Source: Marinobacter pelagius
Lineage (GTDB): Bacteria; Pseudomonadota; Gammaproteobacteria; Pseudomonadales; Oleiphilaceae
Assembly (NCBI RefSeq): GCF_003315345.1
Contig: NZ_QNRO01000004.1
Location: 157,542 to 221,541, forward strand
DNA length: 64,000 nt
Direction: 5' to 3'
Made by a program: the position numbers and the translations under genes. The notes under the pieces were generated by a model, which saw nothing but the letters and a program-made list of their open reading frames with translations, ran no database searches and was not told the DNA's origin. This document shows positions 17,342-26,812 of the stretch, in pieces; the stretch's first letter is position 1; each line of letters starts with the position of its first letter.

Positions 17342-18542
17342 CACCAAAGGCAGCCGGACCTTGCTTGATTTGTGTCCGGCCACCTTCCTCCCTGCCCTCC
17401 GGGGCAGGGCTTTTTGGATTGGGCTCGGTCTCGCTGGCCTGTTGTTGTCTCCAGACCCGTTGCAGGCGGCGCCGAGTCCAATCCAAAGCGATTTCGCGGA
17501 CGACGCTGTCGTGGCGACCCTGCCCGACACCCCACCGATACCCGAGCAACTCCCGACAACATCAACCGACCTTGCCGACCGGGTTCAGAACCTGATTAGC
17601 CAGGCCCGCAGCACCGGCGACCCGCGTTACCTGGGTTATGCGGAGCGGCTGTTCCAGCGGTGGCCGGAATCGTCGCTCAACGACCGGCTGTTGGTACTCC
17701 GGGCCACGCTCTCCCAGAGCCTGCACCGATTCGAGCAGGCCCGGGAGGATCTCACCGTGGTGCTGGAACGAAGCCGGAACCGCCAACACCGGATCCAGGC
17801 CCGGCTTACCCTGGCCAATCTGGAGACAGTGCGGGGTCGCTACGCTGAAGCGCAACACCACTGCTACCAGCTGGCACTCGACTACCCGGGGCTTATCGCC
17901 GAGAGCTGCTCCGCCCAGGTTGCCGCCAGAACCGGGGATCCGGAGGCCGCGTACCGGGCACTCGAAACACGCCTGGCCAACTCCGATGCAAAGCGCCCGA
18001 CCGCGCGACTCTGGGCCGAGGGAACCCTGGGTGACATCGCAGCACAACTGGGCCGGGAGGCAGCAGCCAGACACTGGCGCGACGTGCTGTCGGCCTCCCC
18101 CTCCGATCTGTACATCCGGGCCCAGCTCGCGGACTGGCACCTTCAAAGGGGGCATTATCGCGAGGTAGTGGCGCTTACCGAAAGCTACGAGCAGGTCGAC
18201 TCGTTGGCGGTCATTCGCGCCATCGCGATGCACCGCAGCCAGCACCCGGAACAGGACGCCCTTACCCAACAACTCCGGGAGCGTTTCAGCGAGGCCCGTT
18301 GGCGCGGGGCATTGTTACACCAGCGCGATTACGCCCGTTTTCTGCTGGACGTGGAAGGCCGTCCCGAACAGGCTCTGGAACACGCCTGGGACAACTGGCA
18401 ATCCCAACGGGAACCCCTGGATACCCGGCTGCTGCTGCGCGCGGCACAGGCCGCCGGAAACCGGGATACGCTCGCATTTCTCCGCCAGTGGCTGGAGCAG
18501 TATGGGCAAACCGACGCCCGCTATCCGGAGGTAGCTTCATGA
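17322..18542 (+). CDS. Exported TPR-like repeat protein
   Basis: A 406-residue protein with an N-terminal hydrophobic segment ending LLLSPDPLQA, a probable signal peptide despite a long polar lead. It then consists mainly of helical repeats resembling tetratricopeptide motifs (for example YAERLFQRWPESSLNDRLLVLRATL and LANLETVRGRYAEAQHHCYQLA read in part). The start at 17322 is one of two consecutive ATG codons and overlaps the lipoprotein gene by 20 nt. The stop overlaps the next ATG (ATGA). It is probably a scaffold of the DUF4331 system; no catalytic residues were seen. Confidence 0.78.
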   Translation: MMTCSVNTKGSRTLLDLCPATFLPALRGRAFWIGLGLAGLLLSPDPLQAAPSPIQSDFADDAVVATLPDTPPIPEQLPTTSTDLADRVQNLISQARSTGDPRYLGYAERLFQRWPESSLNDRLLVLRATLSQSLHRFEQAREDLTVVLERSRNRQHRIQARLTLANLETVRGRYAEAQHHCYQLALDYPGLIAESCSAQVAARTGDPEAAYRALETRLANSDAKRPTARLWAEGTLGDIAAQLGREAAARHWRDVLSASPSDLYIRAQLADWHLQRGHYREVVALTESYEQVDSLAVIRAIAMHRSQHPEQDALTQQLRERFSEARWRGALLHQRDYARFLLDVEGRPEQALEHAWDNWQSQREPLDTRLLLRAAQAAGNRDTLAFLRQWLEQYGQTDARYPEVAS

Positions 18543-19651
18543 CAGGGCTCCGACTCTGGGCACCATGGCTGCTGCTTCTGGCATTTCTGAGTCAGAGCGG
18601 CACTGCACTGGCCCACAAGGCCAGCGACAGCTTTATTTACCTGGATTCGGATGCCGGGGAACTGCGTATCGATGTCGCCCTGCGTGACCTTGCATTACTG
18701 GTGCCACTGGATCAAAACCAGGACCGGCAGATCACTGGCCGCGAGGTGCGCAATCAGCGCCCGATCATCACCCGAACGGTGGAAAACGGGCTTGAGCTAT
18801 CGGCAGAGTCCGGTGTTTGCCGCCTTCAGGGCCTTGAGTGGGGACTGAGCCGGCACAGTGACGGCCGCTATGCGGCAGCGCGTTACCGGATCGTTTGCCC
18901 GGATGGGGATGATCCCGGGCAACTGCAGTATTCGCTGCTATTCGACCGGGACAGCCTCCACCGGGGGCTGGTCCGGATCACCTCCGATTCCGGTTCCACG
19001 CTTGCGGTGCTGTCGCCGGACCGCAACACGTTGCCGCTGACCTCCGGGTCATCCCGCACGCTGGAGACTTTCGCAGCGTTTCTCGTGGAAGGGGTGGTCC
19101 ATCTGTTGATTGGCCTCGATCACATCCTGTTCCTGCTGGTGCTCGTCCTGCCGGTCAGCCTCATGGCCCCGGAGACAGGGAGCGACACCATCAGATCCAG
19201 CATCGTCCGGCTGGCCGGGATCGTCACCGCCTTTACCGTCGCTCACTCCATCACACTGGCGTTGGCGGCCCTGAATCTGGTGACCCTGCCCATCGCCTGG
19301 GTCGAGACGGTCATCGCACTGTCCATTGCCGTCGCGGCAGTGAACGTAATCTGGCCTGTGCTGGGCCGGAAAACCTGGAAACTGGCGTTTGCCTTCGGCC
19401 TGATACACGGATTCGGCTTCGCCAGTGTGCTGGGGGATCTGACCAGTGGTGTCTCGGACATGGCCGTGGCGCTGGCCGGATTCAATCTGGGCGTGGAGCT
19501 GGGGCAGTTGGGGCTGCTGGTGCTGGGTTTCCCTGTTCTGTGCCTGTTCTCGCGGTGGCGACTTTACCAGCGGGCTATCGTCCCGGCCATACTGTTGGCA
19601 GTGGTGGGTACGAGCCTTGTGTGGGCAGCCGAGCGGGCCGCTTTCATCTGA
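18539..19651 (+). CDS. HupE/UreJ-like membrane protein with N-terminal extracytoplasmic domain
   Basis: A 370-residue membrane protein. A signal peptide (1-25, ending TALA) precedes an extracytoplasmic domain of about 160 residues. Six or seven membrane segments follow, with the HupE/UreJ_2 signatures HLLIGLDHILFLL and FTVAHSITLALA, and FGLIHGFGFASVLGDL. HupE and UreJ proteins are nickel permeases or accessory metal transporters, so metal transport is the family-based guess. The extracytoplasmic domain carries a textbook EF-hand loop, DQNQDRQITGRE at residues 58-69. The ATG at 18539 overlaps the previous stop by 4 nt and replaces a longer frame from 18299 that lies inside the upstream gene. 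It is the last gene of the operon. Confidence 0.87.
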   Translation: MTGLRLWAPWLLLLAFLSQSGTALAHKASDSFIYLDSDAGELRIDVALRDLALLVPLDQNQDRQITGREVRNQRPIITRTVENGLELSAESGVCRLQGLEWGLSRHSDGRYAAARYRIVCPDGDDPGQLQYSLLFDRDSLHRGLVRITSDSGSTLAVLSPDRNTLPLTSGSSRTLETFAAFLVEGVVHLLIGLDHILFLLVLVLPVSLMAPETGSDTIRSSIVRLAGIVTAFTVAHSITLALAALNLVTLPIAWVETVIALSIAVAAVNVIWPVLGRKTWKLAFAFGLIHGFGFASVLGDLTSGVSDMAVALAGFNLGVELGQLGLLVLGFPVLCLFSRWRLYQRAIVPAILLAVVGTSLVWAAERAAFI

Positions 19652-19659
19652 AATCGCCT

Positions 19660-19683
19660 GCGGTAGCCGTTGCCGGCTACCGC
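19660..19683. terminator. Hairpin between convergent genes
   Basis: A 9-bp stem GCGGTAGCC/GGCTACCGC with a 6-nt loop lies directly after the HupE-like stop and just before the end of the convergent gene at 19694. It lacks a T-run but is well placed to separate the two transcripts. Confidence 0.45.
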
Positions 19684-19693
19684 GTTATCGGTC

Positions 19694-20299
19694 TCAGTGC
19701 AGGGCGCGCATCTGGCGCGGGTAAAGTGCGGCGCTCACTTCCGGTTCCTCGAGGAGGTCCGCCAGTTCACGGTCCACGTCTGTTTCCTCCCCCTCGGCCG
19801 GCAGCGGCTCAAAGAGCGTATTCAGCCAGGCGGTAACCGACGGCGCTTCGTCCCGCCGGTAATCCGTGGACAGCGCCTTGATCCGGCGGAAGCCGATAAT
19901 GCGCTGATGGCGTGGATCCCGGATCTGTTCAAAGCCCCGCCAGTAGACATGATCCCGGGTGTGGAGCTGGACGAACAGGGTGTCGATCGGGCCACCGGAA
20001 TCATCGTCCGGGGCGGCTTCATCTGCTTCGTTTGCTTCGCCTTCTTCGGTTTTCTTATGGCGAATAGTGGTCCAGGCCGGGTAGAGCACCGCCACGGCGT
20101 CCGCTTCCACGTGCTCCCGCGCAGCACGGAGAATCAGTCCCCAACGGGCCTTGTCGGCATCGCTTTCAAGGGAGTTAATGGGCAAGTCGTAGCTTTGCTC
20201 ACTGGACAGGACGATTGCCATCATCGGGGCGTCAAGTTCCCCCATGGCCTCGGCCTGTGCTACTGATACCAGTTCGTCGATTGCCATCGGTTGGTTCAT
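19694..20299 (-). CDS. Conserved hypothetical protein, acidic
   Basis: A 201-residue soluble protein I do not recognise. It has no signal peptide and no membrane segment. It is acidic, with a low-complexity stretch EANEADEAAPDDDSGG near the middle. A segment around residues 65-80 (ADAVAVLYPAWTT) could be a beta strand and loop of a small alpha/beta fold. The ATG at 20299 opens MNQPMAIDELV; a second ATG four codons later is possible. It stands alone between a convergent operon and a separate amidase gene. Confidence 0.7.
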   Translation of the reverse strand: MNQPMAIDELVSVAQAEAMGELDAPMMAIVLSSEQSYDLPINSLESDADKARWGLILRAAREHVEADAVAVLYPAWTTIRHKKTEEGEANEADEAAPDDDSGGPIDTLFVQLHTRDHVYWRGFEQIRDPRHQRIIGFRRIKALSTDYRRDEAPSVTAWLNTLFEPLPAEGEETDVDRELADLLEEPEVSAALYPRQMRALH

Positions 20300-20421
20300 A
20301 AGACGCTCGCCTCCTCGATGCCATCTGGTGGGTCAGGAAGAAGATGCCTTCCTGACTCACAGCATAGCCTGTTCCACACACAAAGATAAACGTGGAGTTT
20401 CGGAAGCCGGATCACAACCCC

Positions 20422-21915
20422 TCAGAATGCATCTTCCAGGCGTTCATAGTGACTGAACCAGGGCGTGGCCTCCTCGAGCTGCGCCGCCAGCTGGAACAGC
20501 ACGTCCTCACCACCGTGGGGCGCCCCGAACTGGACGCCGACCGGCAGCCCCGACAGTGTCCAGTGCAGGGGCACCGACATGGCCGGAGTCCCGGTCAGGT
20601 TGGCCAGCTGGGTGAACGGCGTGCGAGCCAGGCTCTCCAGGGCCATCTGGTCCACCTGGCCACTGCGATGCACCAGCCGGCCCGCTTTCAACGCCAGCAT
20701 CAGCTTTGCAGCAAATTTCAGATGGGACGGCGTGTCCAGTTCTCCTATACGGGCCGGCAACTGGCCCGTGGTCGGACAAAGGTAGAGATCATAACTCTCG
20801 AAGAAGGTGCCCAGCGCCCGGGCGAACTCGTTCCACTGCTGGCGCCGGCGGACATACTCCGGTAGCGGCATGGTCCGGCCGAGCATGGCAATCAGCCGGG
20901 TATCCAGCTCGAAATCATCATCGGTGGCGCCGAACTGCTCACGGGCCCGCTCCATCAGGGCCGACACCTCGCCGAAATACAGTGCGAGGTAACACCGGGC
21001 CAGAGCCATGCCATCGAATTCAGGCCGGGCATACTCGACAATGTGGCCCATCCTCTCCAGGGTGCGGGCGGTCTCCTCCACGGCGGCAATGCATTCGGGC
21101 GCGACGTCGGTATCATAGGGAGATTCGGTAAACACACCGATGCGCAGCCGGCCCGGGGCCTGTTGCATCAGTTCCGTGTAGGGTGCTGACGGCGGCGCAA
21201 TGACAAAGGGATCGCCCTGGGCAGGCCCGGCCAGCACATCGAGCATGGCCGCGCTGTCGCGGACGGTGCGGGTCACCACGTGATCGACCGAGGCTCCGGT
21301 CCAGGTCTCGCCCAGGAACGGCCCACTGGAAACCCGGCCCCGGGAGGGCTTGAGCCCGAATAGACCGTTGTAGGCAGCCGGGATGCGAATGGAGCCACCG
21401 CCGTCGTTGGCGCCGGCCATCGGCACCACTCCGGCCGCCACCGCGGCACCGGAGCCTCCGCTGGAACCGCCCGGGGTAAGGTCGACGTTCCAGGGGTTGC
21501 GACTGGCGCCCCAGAGCTCCGATTCGGTCACCCCCTTCAGACCAAATTCCGGGGTGGTTGTTCTCCCAAGGAAGACCAGACCACCCTGACCGGCGCGTCG
21601 GGTAAACTCGGAGTCCACCGGCGCGATATTGTTTTTCAGGCCACGACTACCGTAGCTGCAGGGATGGCCGGCCTGCTCCTGCGCCAGGTCCTTGAGCAGA
21701 AAAGGAACGCCACTGAACGGGGCGGATTCGGTAAACTTCTGTTCGAGGGCTTCGGAGAACTGGGGATGGCAGATGGCATTCAGGGTTCCATTGACCCGGG
21801 TCGCACGCTCAATGGCCGCTTCGCACACATCCCGGGCCTGGATCTCGCCTCGCCCGATCAGGTCGGCAAGGGCCATGGCATCAAGTTTCAGATACTCGGA
21901 TTGCTTCATGATCAC
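20422..21915 (-). CDS. Amidase-signature-family amidase
   Basis: A 497-residue hydrolase of the amidase signature family, which cleaves C-N bonds of carboxamides through a Ser-cisSer-Lys triad. The Lys lies in GVPFLLKDL, and the Ser-rich signature [14 protein letters not shown] and the nucleophile loop [11 protein letters not shown] are intact. Length and motifs match stand-alone amidases rather than GatA, since no gatB or gatC is nearby. No signal peptide is visible, so it is probably cytoplasmic. The substrate cannot be inferred. It is divergent from the transglycosylase gene. Confidence 0.9.
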   Translation of the reverse strand: MIMKQSEYLKLDAMALADLIGRGEIQARDVCEAAIERATRVNGTLNAICHPQFSEALEQKFTESAPFSGVPFLLKDLAQEQAGHPCSYGSRGLKNNIAPVDSEFTRRAGQGGLVFLGRTTTPEFGLKGVTESELWGASRNPWNVDLTPGGSSGGSGAAVAAGVVPMAGANDGGGSIRIPAAYNGLFGLKPSRGRVSSGPFLGETWTGASVDHVVTRTVRDSAAMLDVLAGPAQGDPFVIAPPSAPYTELMQQAPGRLRIGVFTESPYDTDVAPECIAAVEETARTLERMGHIVEYARPEFDGMALARCYLALYFGEVSALMERAREQFGATDDDFELDTRLIAMLGRTMPLPEYVRRRQQWNEFARALGTFFESYDLYLCPTTGQLPARIGELDTPSHLKFAAKLMLALKAGRLVHRSGQVDQMALESLARTPFTQLANLTGTPAMSVPLHWTLSGLPVGVQFGAPHGGEDVLFQLAAQLEEATPWFSHYERLEDAF

Positions 21916-21961
21916 GTCCGTTTGTTATTGTGTTATCTGAATGGTGACGGGTATTACTGAT

Positions 21962-23089
21962 ATGAACCGGAAAATCGGAAGCTTACGCCAGCCTGCTCTG
22001 TTTTTCATCCTGCTCCTGCAGGCCTTTTCTGCAACCGGAGCTGCGTCACAGGACGAGAGCGAAAACGACGGCTGGACCAGCGTTATCCGCAACTCACCGT
22101 ACTGGGTCAGCCAGGGGGTCTACCAGAATATCCAGACCATCCGTAGCTGGGTACTGGCCGAAAACGCCTACTGCTCCGAGTCCGAGCGCCACATCCTGTT
22201 CGACATGCGCGGCCGGTTCCTGGGCTGGATTGCCGATGGCCCCGACACGGCCAGTACCCAGAAGAAGCTGAACAGCACCCGCCAATCCCTCCATGAACGG
22301 GGAGAGGTGGACAGCTGGGTGGCGGGCAGTGAGGGGCAGACCGGTTATCCGTTCGCCCTGGCCTGCGATCAGCCTCACGTCAATTTACCGGAAGCGCTCG
22401 CCCGTTACCTGGGCACTCTGCCCGCCGACCGCCTCTGGGGCCGGTGGGACGACCTGAGCTTCGCCAGCAGCGACCAGCCCGGCAACCTCCACGATGCCCT
22501 GCTGTATGTGTACAACACCCGCCAGCAACAGGGACGACTGGACCTGCCAGCCGCCATGCCCCGCTATCTTGCCGGCCAGTTACTGATCGAGAGCGGCGGC
22601 CAGGCCCGGGCCCACTCGGCCGCCAACGCCCGGGGCATACTGCAGCTTTCTCCCAGCGCGCTGTCCGATTGCGGGCTCAAGCCTGAAAACTACTGGCATC
22701 GCCTGGCACAGATCGACTGCGCCCTGCGCCTGACCAACCAGAATGCCCGGAATCTGCGCCCGGCCTTCGACGCCAGATTCGGGCACCTGCCAGAGGACAA
22801 ACAGGACCGTCTGTTCACCCTGCTGCTGATCCAGGCCTACCATGGTGGTGCCGCCCGGGTGCAGGCACTGCTTGAAGACGACATCCTGGCCCGACCCGCG
22901 GCCTATTTCGCCGAGCACCAGGAGCGCTTCACCGCGGGCGATATTGCCTTCGGCATAGTCTTCCACAACCTTGGCCGCGACCGGCTCGGCCTGGCGTCAC
23001 TGTATTATGTGGCCGATGTACAGCTTGCCACCGAGGCCCTGTGCCGGAATCCCCGACTCAAGGACACGGATTTCTGTCAATGGAACTGA
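21962..23089 (+). CDS. Exported SLT-type lytic transglycosylase-like protein
   Basis: A 375-residue exported protein. A signal peptide (about 1-28, ending SATGAA) is followed by a domain of unknown kind, then a C-terminal SLT-like domain from about residue 205 with LLIESGGQARAHSAANARG and ILQLSPSAL. This matches the catalytic Glu/ESGG pattern of lytic transglycosylases that cleave peptidoglycan to anhydromuropeptides. The ATG at 21962 is preferred because the signal peptide then begins with NRK; an ATG 21 nt upstream is in frame. The gene ends inside the next gene (10-nt overlap), so the two are probably translationally coupled. Confidence 0.82.
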   Translation: MNRKIGSLRQPALFFILLLQAFSATGAASQDESENDGWTSVIRNSPYWVSQGVYQNIQTIRSWVLAENAYCSESERHILFDMRGRFLGWIADGPDTASTQKKLNSTRQSLHERGEVDSWVAGSEGQTGYPFALACDQPHVNLPEALARYLGTLPADRLWGRWDDLSFASSDQPGNLHDALLYVYNTRQQQGRLDLPAAMPRYLAGQLLIESGGQARAHSAANARGILQLSPSALSDCGLKPENYWHRLAQIDCALRLTNQNARNLRPAFDARFGHLPEDKQDRLFTLLLIQAYHGGAARVQALLEDDILARPAAYFAEHQERFTAGDIAFGIVFHNLGRDRLGLASLYYVADVQLATEALCRNPRLKDTDFCQWN

Positions 23090-23856
23090 CCCTGATCCCG
23101 GAGGCCCTGTCGCCCGGAATTGCCCTGTTCCTGCTGGCCTGCTCGACGCTGACCTCGATGATAACCGCCAGTCTGGGCGCCGGCGGTGGCCTGCTGTTGC
23201 TGGTCCTTATGGCGAGCTGGCTGCCCCCGACCGCCATCATACCGGTGCACGGCATGATCCAGTTGGGCTCCAACGCCGGGCGCATGGTGCTCACCTGGAA
23301 ACACATCGACTGGAGAGTGATCGCCGCCTTCGCACCCGGAGTCGTGGTCGGGGCCGCTATCGGTGCCTGGCTGCTGGTGAACCTGCCTGAACACCTGTGG
23401 CAACTGGCCATTGCCCTGTTTGTGCTCTATCTGTGCTGGGGCCCGGCCCTGCCAAAAGCGGCCTTCGGGCGCATGGGTGTTTTCCTGGCCTCCGCACTGA
23501 CCAGTTTCATCAGCCTGTTCGTGGGCGCGACCGGCCCTCTGGTGGCCGCCTTCATCAAGCAGATACACCGGGACCGGTTTGCCACGGTCGCCACCTTTGC
23601 CACGGCCATGACCCTGCAGCATCTGCCCAAGGCACTGGTGTTCGGCTTCGCCGGTTTTGTCTTCGCCGACTGGCTGGTGTTCATTCTGGCCATGGTCGCC
23701 TTCGGCTTTGCCGGCACCTGGCTCGGATTACACGTGCTCCGGTCCATGGGCAACCGCTGGTTCACCCTGGTGTTCAATGTGATGCTCACGGCCCTCGCCC
23801 TGCGTCTGCTCTGGCAGGCAGGCATTACCGCCGGCTGGTGGTCAGCGCCCTTCTAA
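23080..23856 (+). CDS. TauE/SafE (TSUP) family membrane permease
   Basis: A 258-residue inner-membrane protein with about eight membrane segments in two homologous halves. The first-half motif region is SLGAGGGLLLLVLMASWLPP with PVHGMIQLGSNAGR; the second half has SLFVGATGPLVAAF and LQHLPKALVFGF. Members export or import organosulfur or sulfite-type anions; the substrate here is unknown. The ATG at 23080 overlaps the transglycosylase stop. The 3' end overlaps the convergent diguanylate cyclase by 4 nt, leaving no room for a terminator. Confidence 0.9.
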   Translation: MELTLIPEALSPGIALFLLACSTLTSMITASLGAGGGLLLLVLMASWLPPTAIIPVHGMIQLGSNAGRMVLTWKHIDWRVIAAFAPGVVVGAAIGAWLLVNLPEHLWQLAIALFVLYLCWGPALPKAAFGRMGVFLASALTSFISLFVGATGPLVAAFIKQIHRDRFATVATFATAMTLQHLPKALVFGFAGFVFADWLVFILAMVAFGFAGTWLGLHVLRSMGNRWFTLVFNVMLTALALRLLWQAGITAGWWSAPF

Positions 23857-25949
23857 TCACCCGAATCACCGGAATCCGGCGGCACAGGTACCACCACAAC
23901 GGCATTGCGCCCCCGGGATTTGGCGACATAACAGCCCTCATCCGCCCGGGCCACCACCTCACGGGGGCCACTGTCACGAATGGTAAGTTCCGTCAGGCCT
24001 ATCGATGCGGTCACCCCGAAACTGCGACCATCCTGCTCGATACGCAGCGCCTCAACACCGGCCCGGATCTTTTCCGCCAGAATTTCAGCCGGGCCAAGCC
24101 CGCAGGAAGGCAGGATCACGCCGAACTCGTCGCCCCCTAACCGGGCGACCGTGTCCGAATGGCGCACGGAGTCCTTGAGCAGATCCGCCAGCCGACGGAG
24201 CAGGTCGTCACCGAGCAGGTGGCCACCCTGGTCATTGACCGGCTTGAAGTGGTCCAGGTCGATCAGCATCAGCACTGAAGGCGTATCCTGCCGGGCAGCC
24301 TCACCCAGAAGTTTGACCAGGGTTGCGGTAAAGGCACGGCGATTCAGCACCTGGGTCAGGCTGTCGTGGGTTGCCTCCCAGGACAATCGCTGTTCCTCCC
24401 GACGGCGCTCGGTGTCATCCCGGAGGACAAACACCAGCTGCTCGTTGTGGAGGCCCTGACGGATGTGGAGCAGGGTGAGGTCGATGTCGAACTCCACCGC
24501 CCGGTGATTGCGCAAGGTGGCATACAGGCTGTCGATATCAGCGCCCTTGAGAAAATCGGTGCGATGCCAGGGTTGGCCGGCCGCCTTGATGGTCACCATG
24601 TCGAAAAAATTCTGGCCCAGGCAGTTGTCGTCGACTCCGATGAATCGGCAGGCCGCCCCGTTGGCAAAGCGGATCATACCGTCGGCGTCGAGCATCAGGA
24701 CCCCTTCCTGCAGGACACCCAGGATGCTCTCTGCCCGTTGCTGCTCCTGGTGCAGCGTTTCCGTCACGGTATTGAAGACCTCGGCAACCCGGCGAATTTC
24801 CCTGCCACCGGCCACCTCAACCGGGATGGTGCGGGTACCTTGGTAGCGCTCCTGGATCTGAATGGCCAGGGTCTGAAGGGGAGCCATCAAGCGGCGGAAA
24901 AGCCACAAAGCCAGGGGCACGACGATCAAAATGACCGCAAACAGAATCCAGACAAAGTTATCACTCGCCCTCGTAATCGGCGCATAGGCTTCCTGCGTTG
25001 GCCAGACAGCAACCACGAACCAGGGCACTTGGGCCATTTGCTGGACCGACATAATACTGTCCTGACCGAGACTGTTCTGCGTCTGCACTGTTCCCTCGAA
25101 GCCAGCCAGAGCCTCCGTCATCACCGGAATCTCACGGCCCACCGGCACCATCACTTCGCCGGTCGCCCCGTGGCTGATTATCGTGCCACGATGACTGACC
25201 AGATTGAGGTAACCGGTTTCTCCAACCGTGAGGTCACTAAAGTCCTCCATGAAGTCATCGCCTTCAAGGAGAATGGCACCACCGAGTGCCCCGACAAACC
25301 GGCCATCGTGATTAAACACGGGGACTGCAATCATCACAGCAGGGTGGTTCCGAACGTTGGAAACGAAGGGCTCACTGATGACCGGTGTAAGCTGGCTGGC
25401 AACACGTGTGAAATAGTCCCGGTGACTAACGTTCAGGCCGGTCTGCTCATAAGCTTCCGGATACTCCGCCAGGACCTGACCCTCGGTGTCGATCAGGTAA
25501 AGACCGTCAAACTCATGCTGCAATGCCACCTGTTGCTGCACGATGACCCGGGCACGCCGACGTAGCGCCGTTTCACTCATAGTCAGACTGACGGCTACCT
25601 CACTCAGTATCTCCAGCCGGCGCCCGAGTCTATCGTCCAGCTCCAGCGATACCAGTTCGGCGATGGTGGCGACCTGATCACGGGCCTGCTGTTCCAGCTC
25701 AGTCCGGCTGAGCAACGAACCTGCGCCGGTCACAATCAGCGCAGTCACCAGGACAACAATGGTCACCAGGGCCACCGCCCGGTTCACCAGGCTTCCGAAC
25801 CACCGTTGGATCAGCACGTCAGGCCAGCTCCATAGTCGAGTATCAAGGGTGCGATAGATCCTCCCCCTGTTGAACAGAATTCCATCACCAGCCAGTTTAG
25901 CGAGCCGACAAACCCCTACAAAAGACCAAGACAGGCCAGTCCACAACAT
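23853..25949 (-). CDS. Membrane diguanylate cyclase with Cache, HAMP and PAS domains
   Basis: A c-di-GMP synthase of up to 698 residues. Order: membrane helix (about 55-78), periplasmic double-Cache sensor (about 80-330, with LYLIDTEGQVLAEYP and MIAVPVFNHDGRFVGAL), second helix (about 335-355), HAMP (about 355-410), PAS (about 420-525) and GGDEF (about 535-690). The active site GGDEF is intact at 605-609 and preceded by RHSD, spaced as an inhibitory I-site. The ATG at 25949 has no clear ribosome-binding site, and the first 44 residues look non-family-like. A GTG at 25817 with GGAG 10 nt upstream would start right before the first helix and may be the real start. Confidence 0.9.
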   Translation of the reverse strand: MLWTGLSWSFVGVCRLAKLAGDGILFNRGRIYRTLDTRLWSWPDVLIQRWFGSLVNRAVALVTIVVLVTALIVTGAGSLLSRTELEQQARDQVATIAELVSLELDDRLGRRLEILSEVAVSLTMSETALRRRARVIVQQQVALQHEFDGLYLIDTEGQVLAEYPEAYEQTGLNVSHRDYFTRVASQLTPVISEPFVSNVRNHPAVMIAVPVFNHDGRFVGALGGAILLEGDDFMEDFSDLTVGETGYLNLVSHRGTIISHGATGEVMVPVGREIPVMTEALAGFEGTVQTQNSLGQDSIMSVQQMAQVPWFVVAVWPTQEAYAPITRASDNFVWILFAVILIVVPLALWLFRRLMAPLQTLAIQIQERYQGTRTIPVEVAGGREIRRVAEVFNTVTETLHQEQQRAESILGVLQEGVLMLDADGMIRFANGAACRFIGVDDNCLGQNFFDMVTIKAAGQPWHRTDFLKGADIDSLYATLRNHRAVEFDIDLTLLHIRQGLHNEQLVFVLRDDTERRREEQRLSWEATHDSLTQVLNRRAFTATLVKLLGEAARQDTPSVLMLIDLDHFKPVNDQGGHLLGDDLLRRLADLLKDSVRHSDTVARLGGDEFGVILPSCGLGPAEILAEKIRAGVEALRIEQDGRSFGVTASIGLTELTIRDSGPREVVARADEGCYVAKSRGRNAVVVVPVPPDSGDSGD

Positions 25950-25958
25950 TTAACATGT

Positions 25959-25990
25959 TTGAAATTTTACTGATAATCGTTATTATTTAG
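25959..25990 (+). promoter_or_regulatory. Sigma-70 promoter with embedded Fur box for the exbB-tonB operon
   Basis: TTGAAA (25959-25964) and TATTAT (25981-25986) are separated by 16 nt. The spacer carries TGATAATCGTTATTA (25971-25985), which matches 12 of 14 paired positions of the 7-1-7 Fur consensus TGATAAT-N-ATTATCA. Iron-Fur would block this promoter, as expected for a TonB energy-transduction operon. It also lies next to the start of the divergent diguanylate cyclase gene. Confidence 0.8.
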
Positions 25991-26020
25991 ATCCAAATTC
26001 TTAAAACCGAGGGGATTCCA

Positions 26021-26812
26021 ATGTCTGATCCTGCCAATGTAGTCAGTTTTCCCTTCCTGCAGGGTCCGATTGCGCAACTGATTGATATGGGTGGCCCGGT
26101 CATGATGGTGTTACTCGCCCTCGCGGTCCTGGGCGTGGTGGCGTTTTTCTACCTGATGCTGTCGGGCACACTCTACGCCCCAAGGCTGAACCGGCATCTG
26201 AAGCAGACCCTCCGCCATTGGCAGACCGACCCGGGCGCCGTGAACCCGGAGCATCTCCGCAGCCAGGCCAGATTCCGAGACCGGATGAACCCACTGCTTC
26301 ACCTGGTGGCGGATACCATCGAGGCCTGCAAGAAACGTGTCGACGGCCAGCAGATCCGGGAAACCGCTGCACGGGACGCACAGCACGCCCTGGAGCCCTT
26401 CGAAGCGCCCCTGAAAATCATCGAAGTGATTGCGGCACTTGCCCCTCTGCTGGGGCTTCTCGGTACGGTAATGGGAATGATGGAGGCCTTCAGTGCCATG
26501 GCCGCCACCGAAGGCCGCGCCAACGCCGCACAACTCAGCGGCGGCATCTACGAGGCCCTGACCACCACCGCGGCGGGTCTGGTCGTGGCCATTCCCTTTG
26601 CCGCGCTGGCCGCCTGGATCGAATTCCGCCTGCGCCGGATTCACAAGACCATCAACAGCACCCTGGTCAGCATCCTCAACGTGGCGGAAACGCCCCGGAG
26701 CAACGAGGACGCGCTTTCGCCCTCCGGAGAGGCCGGCGCCGCTTGGCCTCGGGAACAGGCTGAAAACAACGGATTCACCGGCAGGCAGCGGTTTGCCCAT
26801 GCAACTGGTTGA
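26021..26812 (+). CDS. exbB: ExbB/TolQ/MotA-family proton channel
   Basis: Inner-membrane channel subunit of a TonB energising complex, 263 residues, with three membrane segments (about 22-47, 132-155 and 178-200). The signatures LLGLLGTVMGMMEAFSAM and GIYEALTTTAAGLVVAIPFA are present. The C-terminal 45 residues are a hydrophilic tail without family conservation. It sits 30 nt behind the Fur-boxed promoter and overlaps the first exbD by 14 nt. With ExbD it would use the proton gradient to power outer-membrane uptake of iron complexes or similar ligands. Confidence 0.93.
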   Translation: MSDPANVVSFPFLQGPIAQLIDMGGPVMMVLLALAVLGVVAFFYLMLSGTLYAPRLNRHLKQTLRHWQTDPGAVNPEHLRSQARFRDRMNPLLHLVADTIEACKKRVDGQQIRETAARDAQHALEPFEAPLKIIEVIAALAPLLGLLGTVMGMMEAFSAMAATEGRANAAQLSGGIYEALTTTAAGLVVAIPFAALAAWIEFRLRRIHKTINSTLVSILNVAETPRSNEDALSPSGEAGAAWPREQAENNGFTGRQRFAHATG

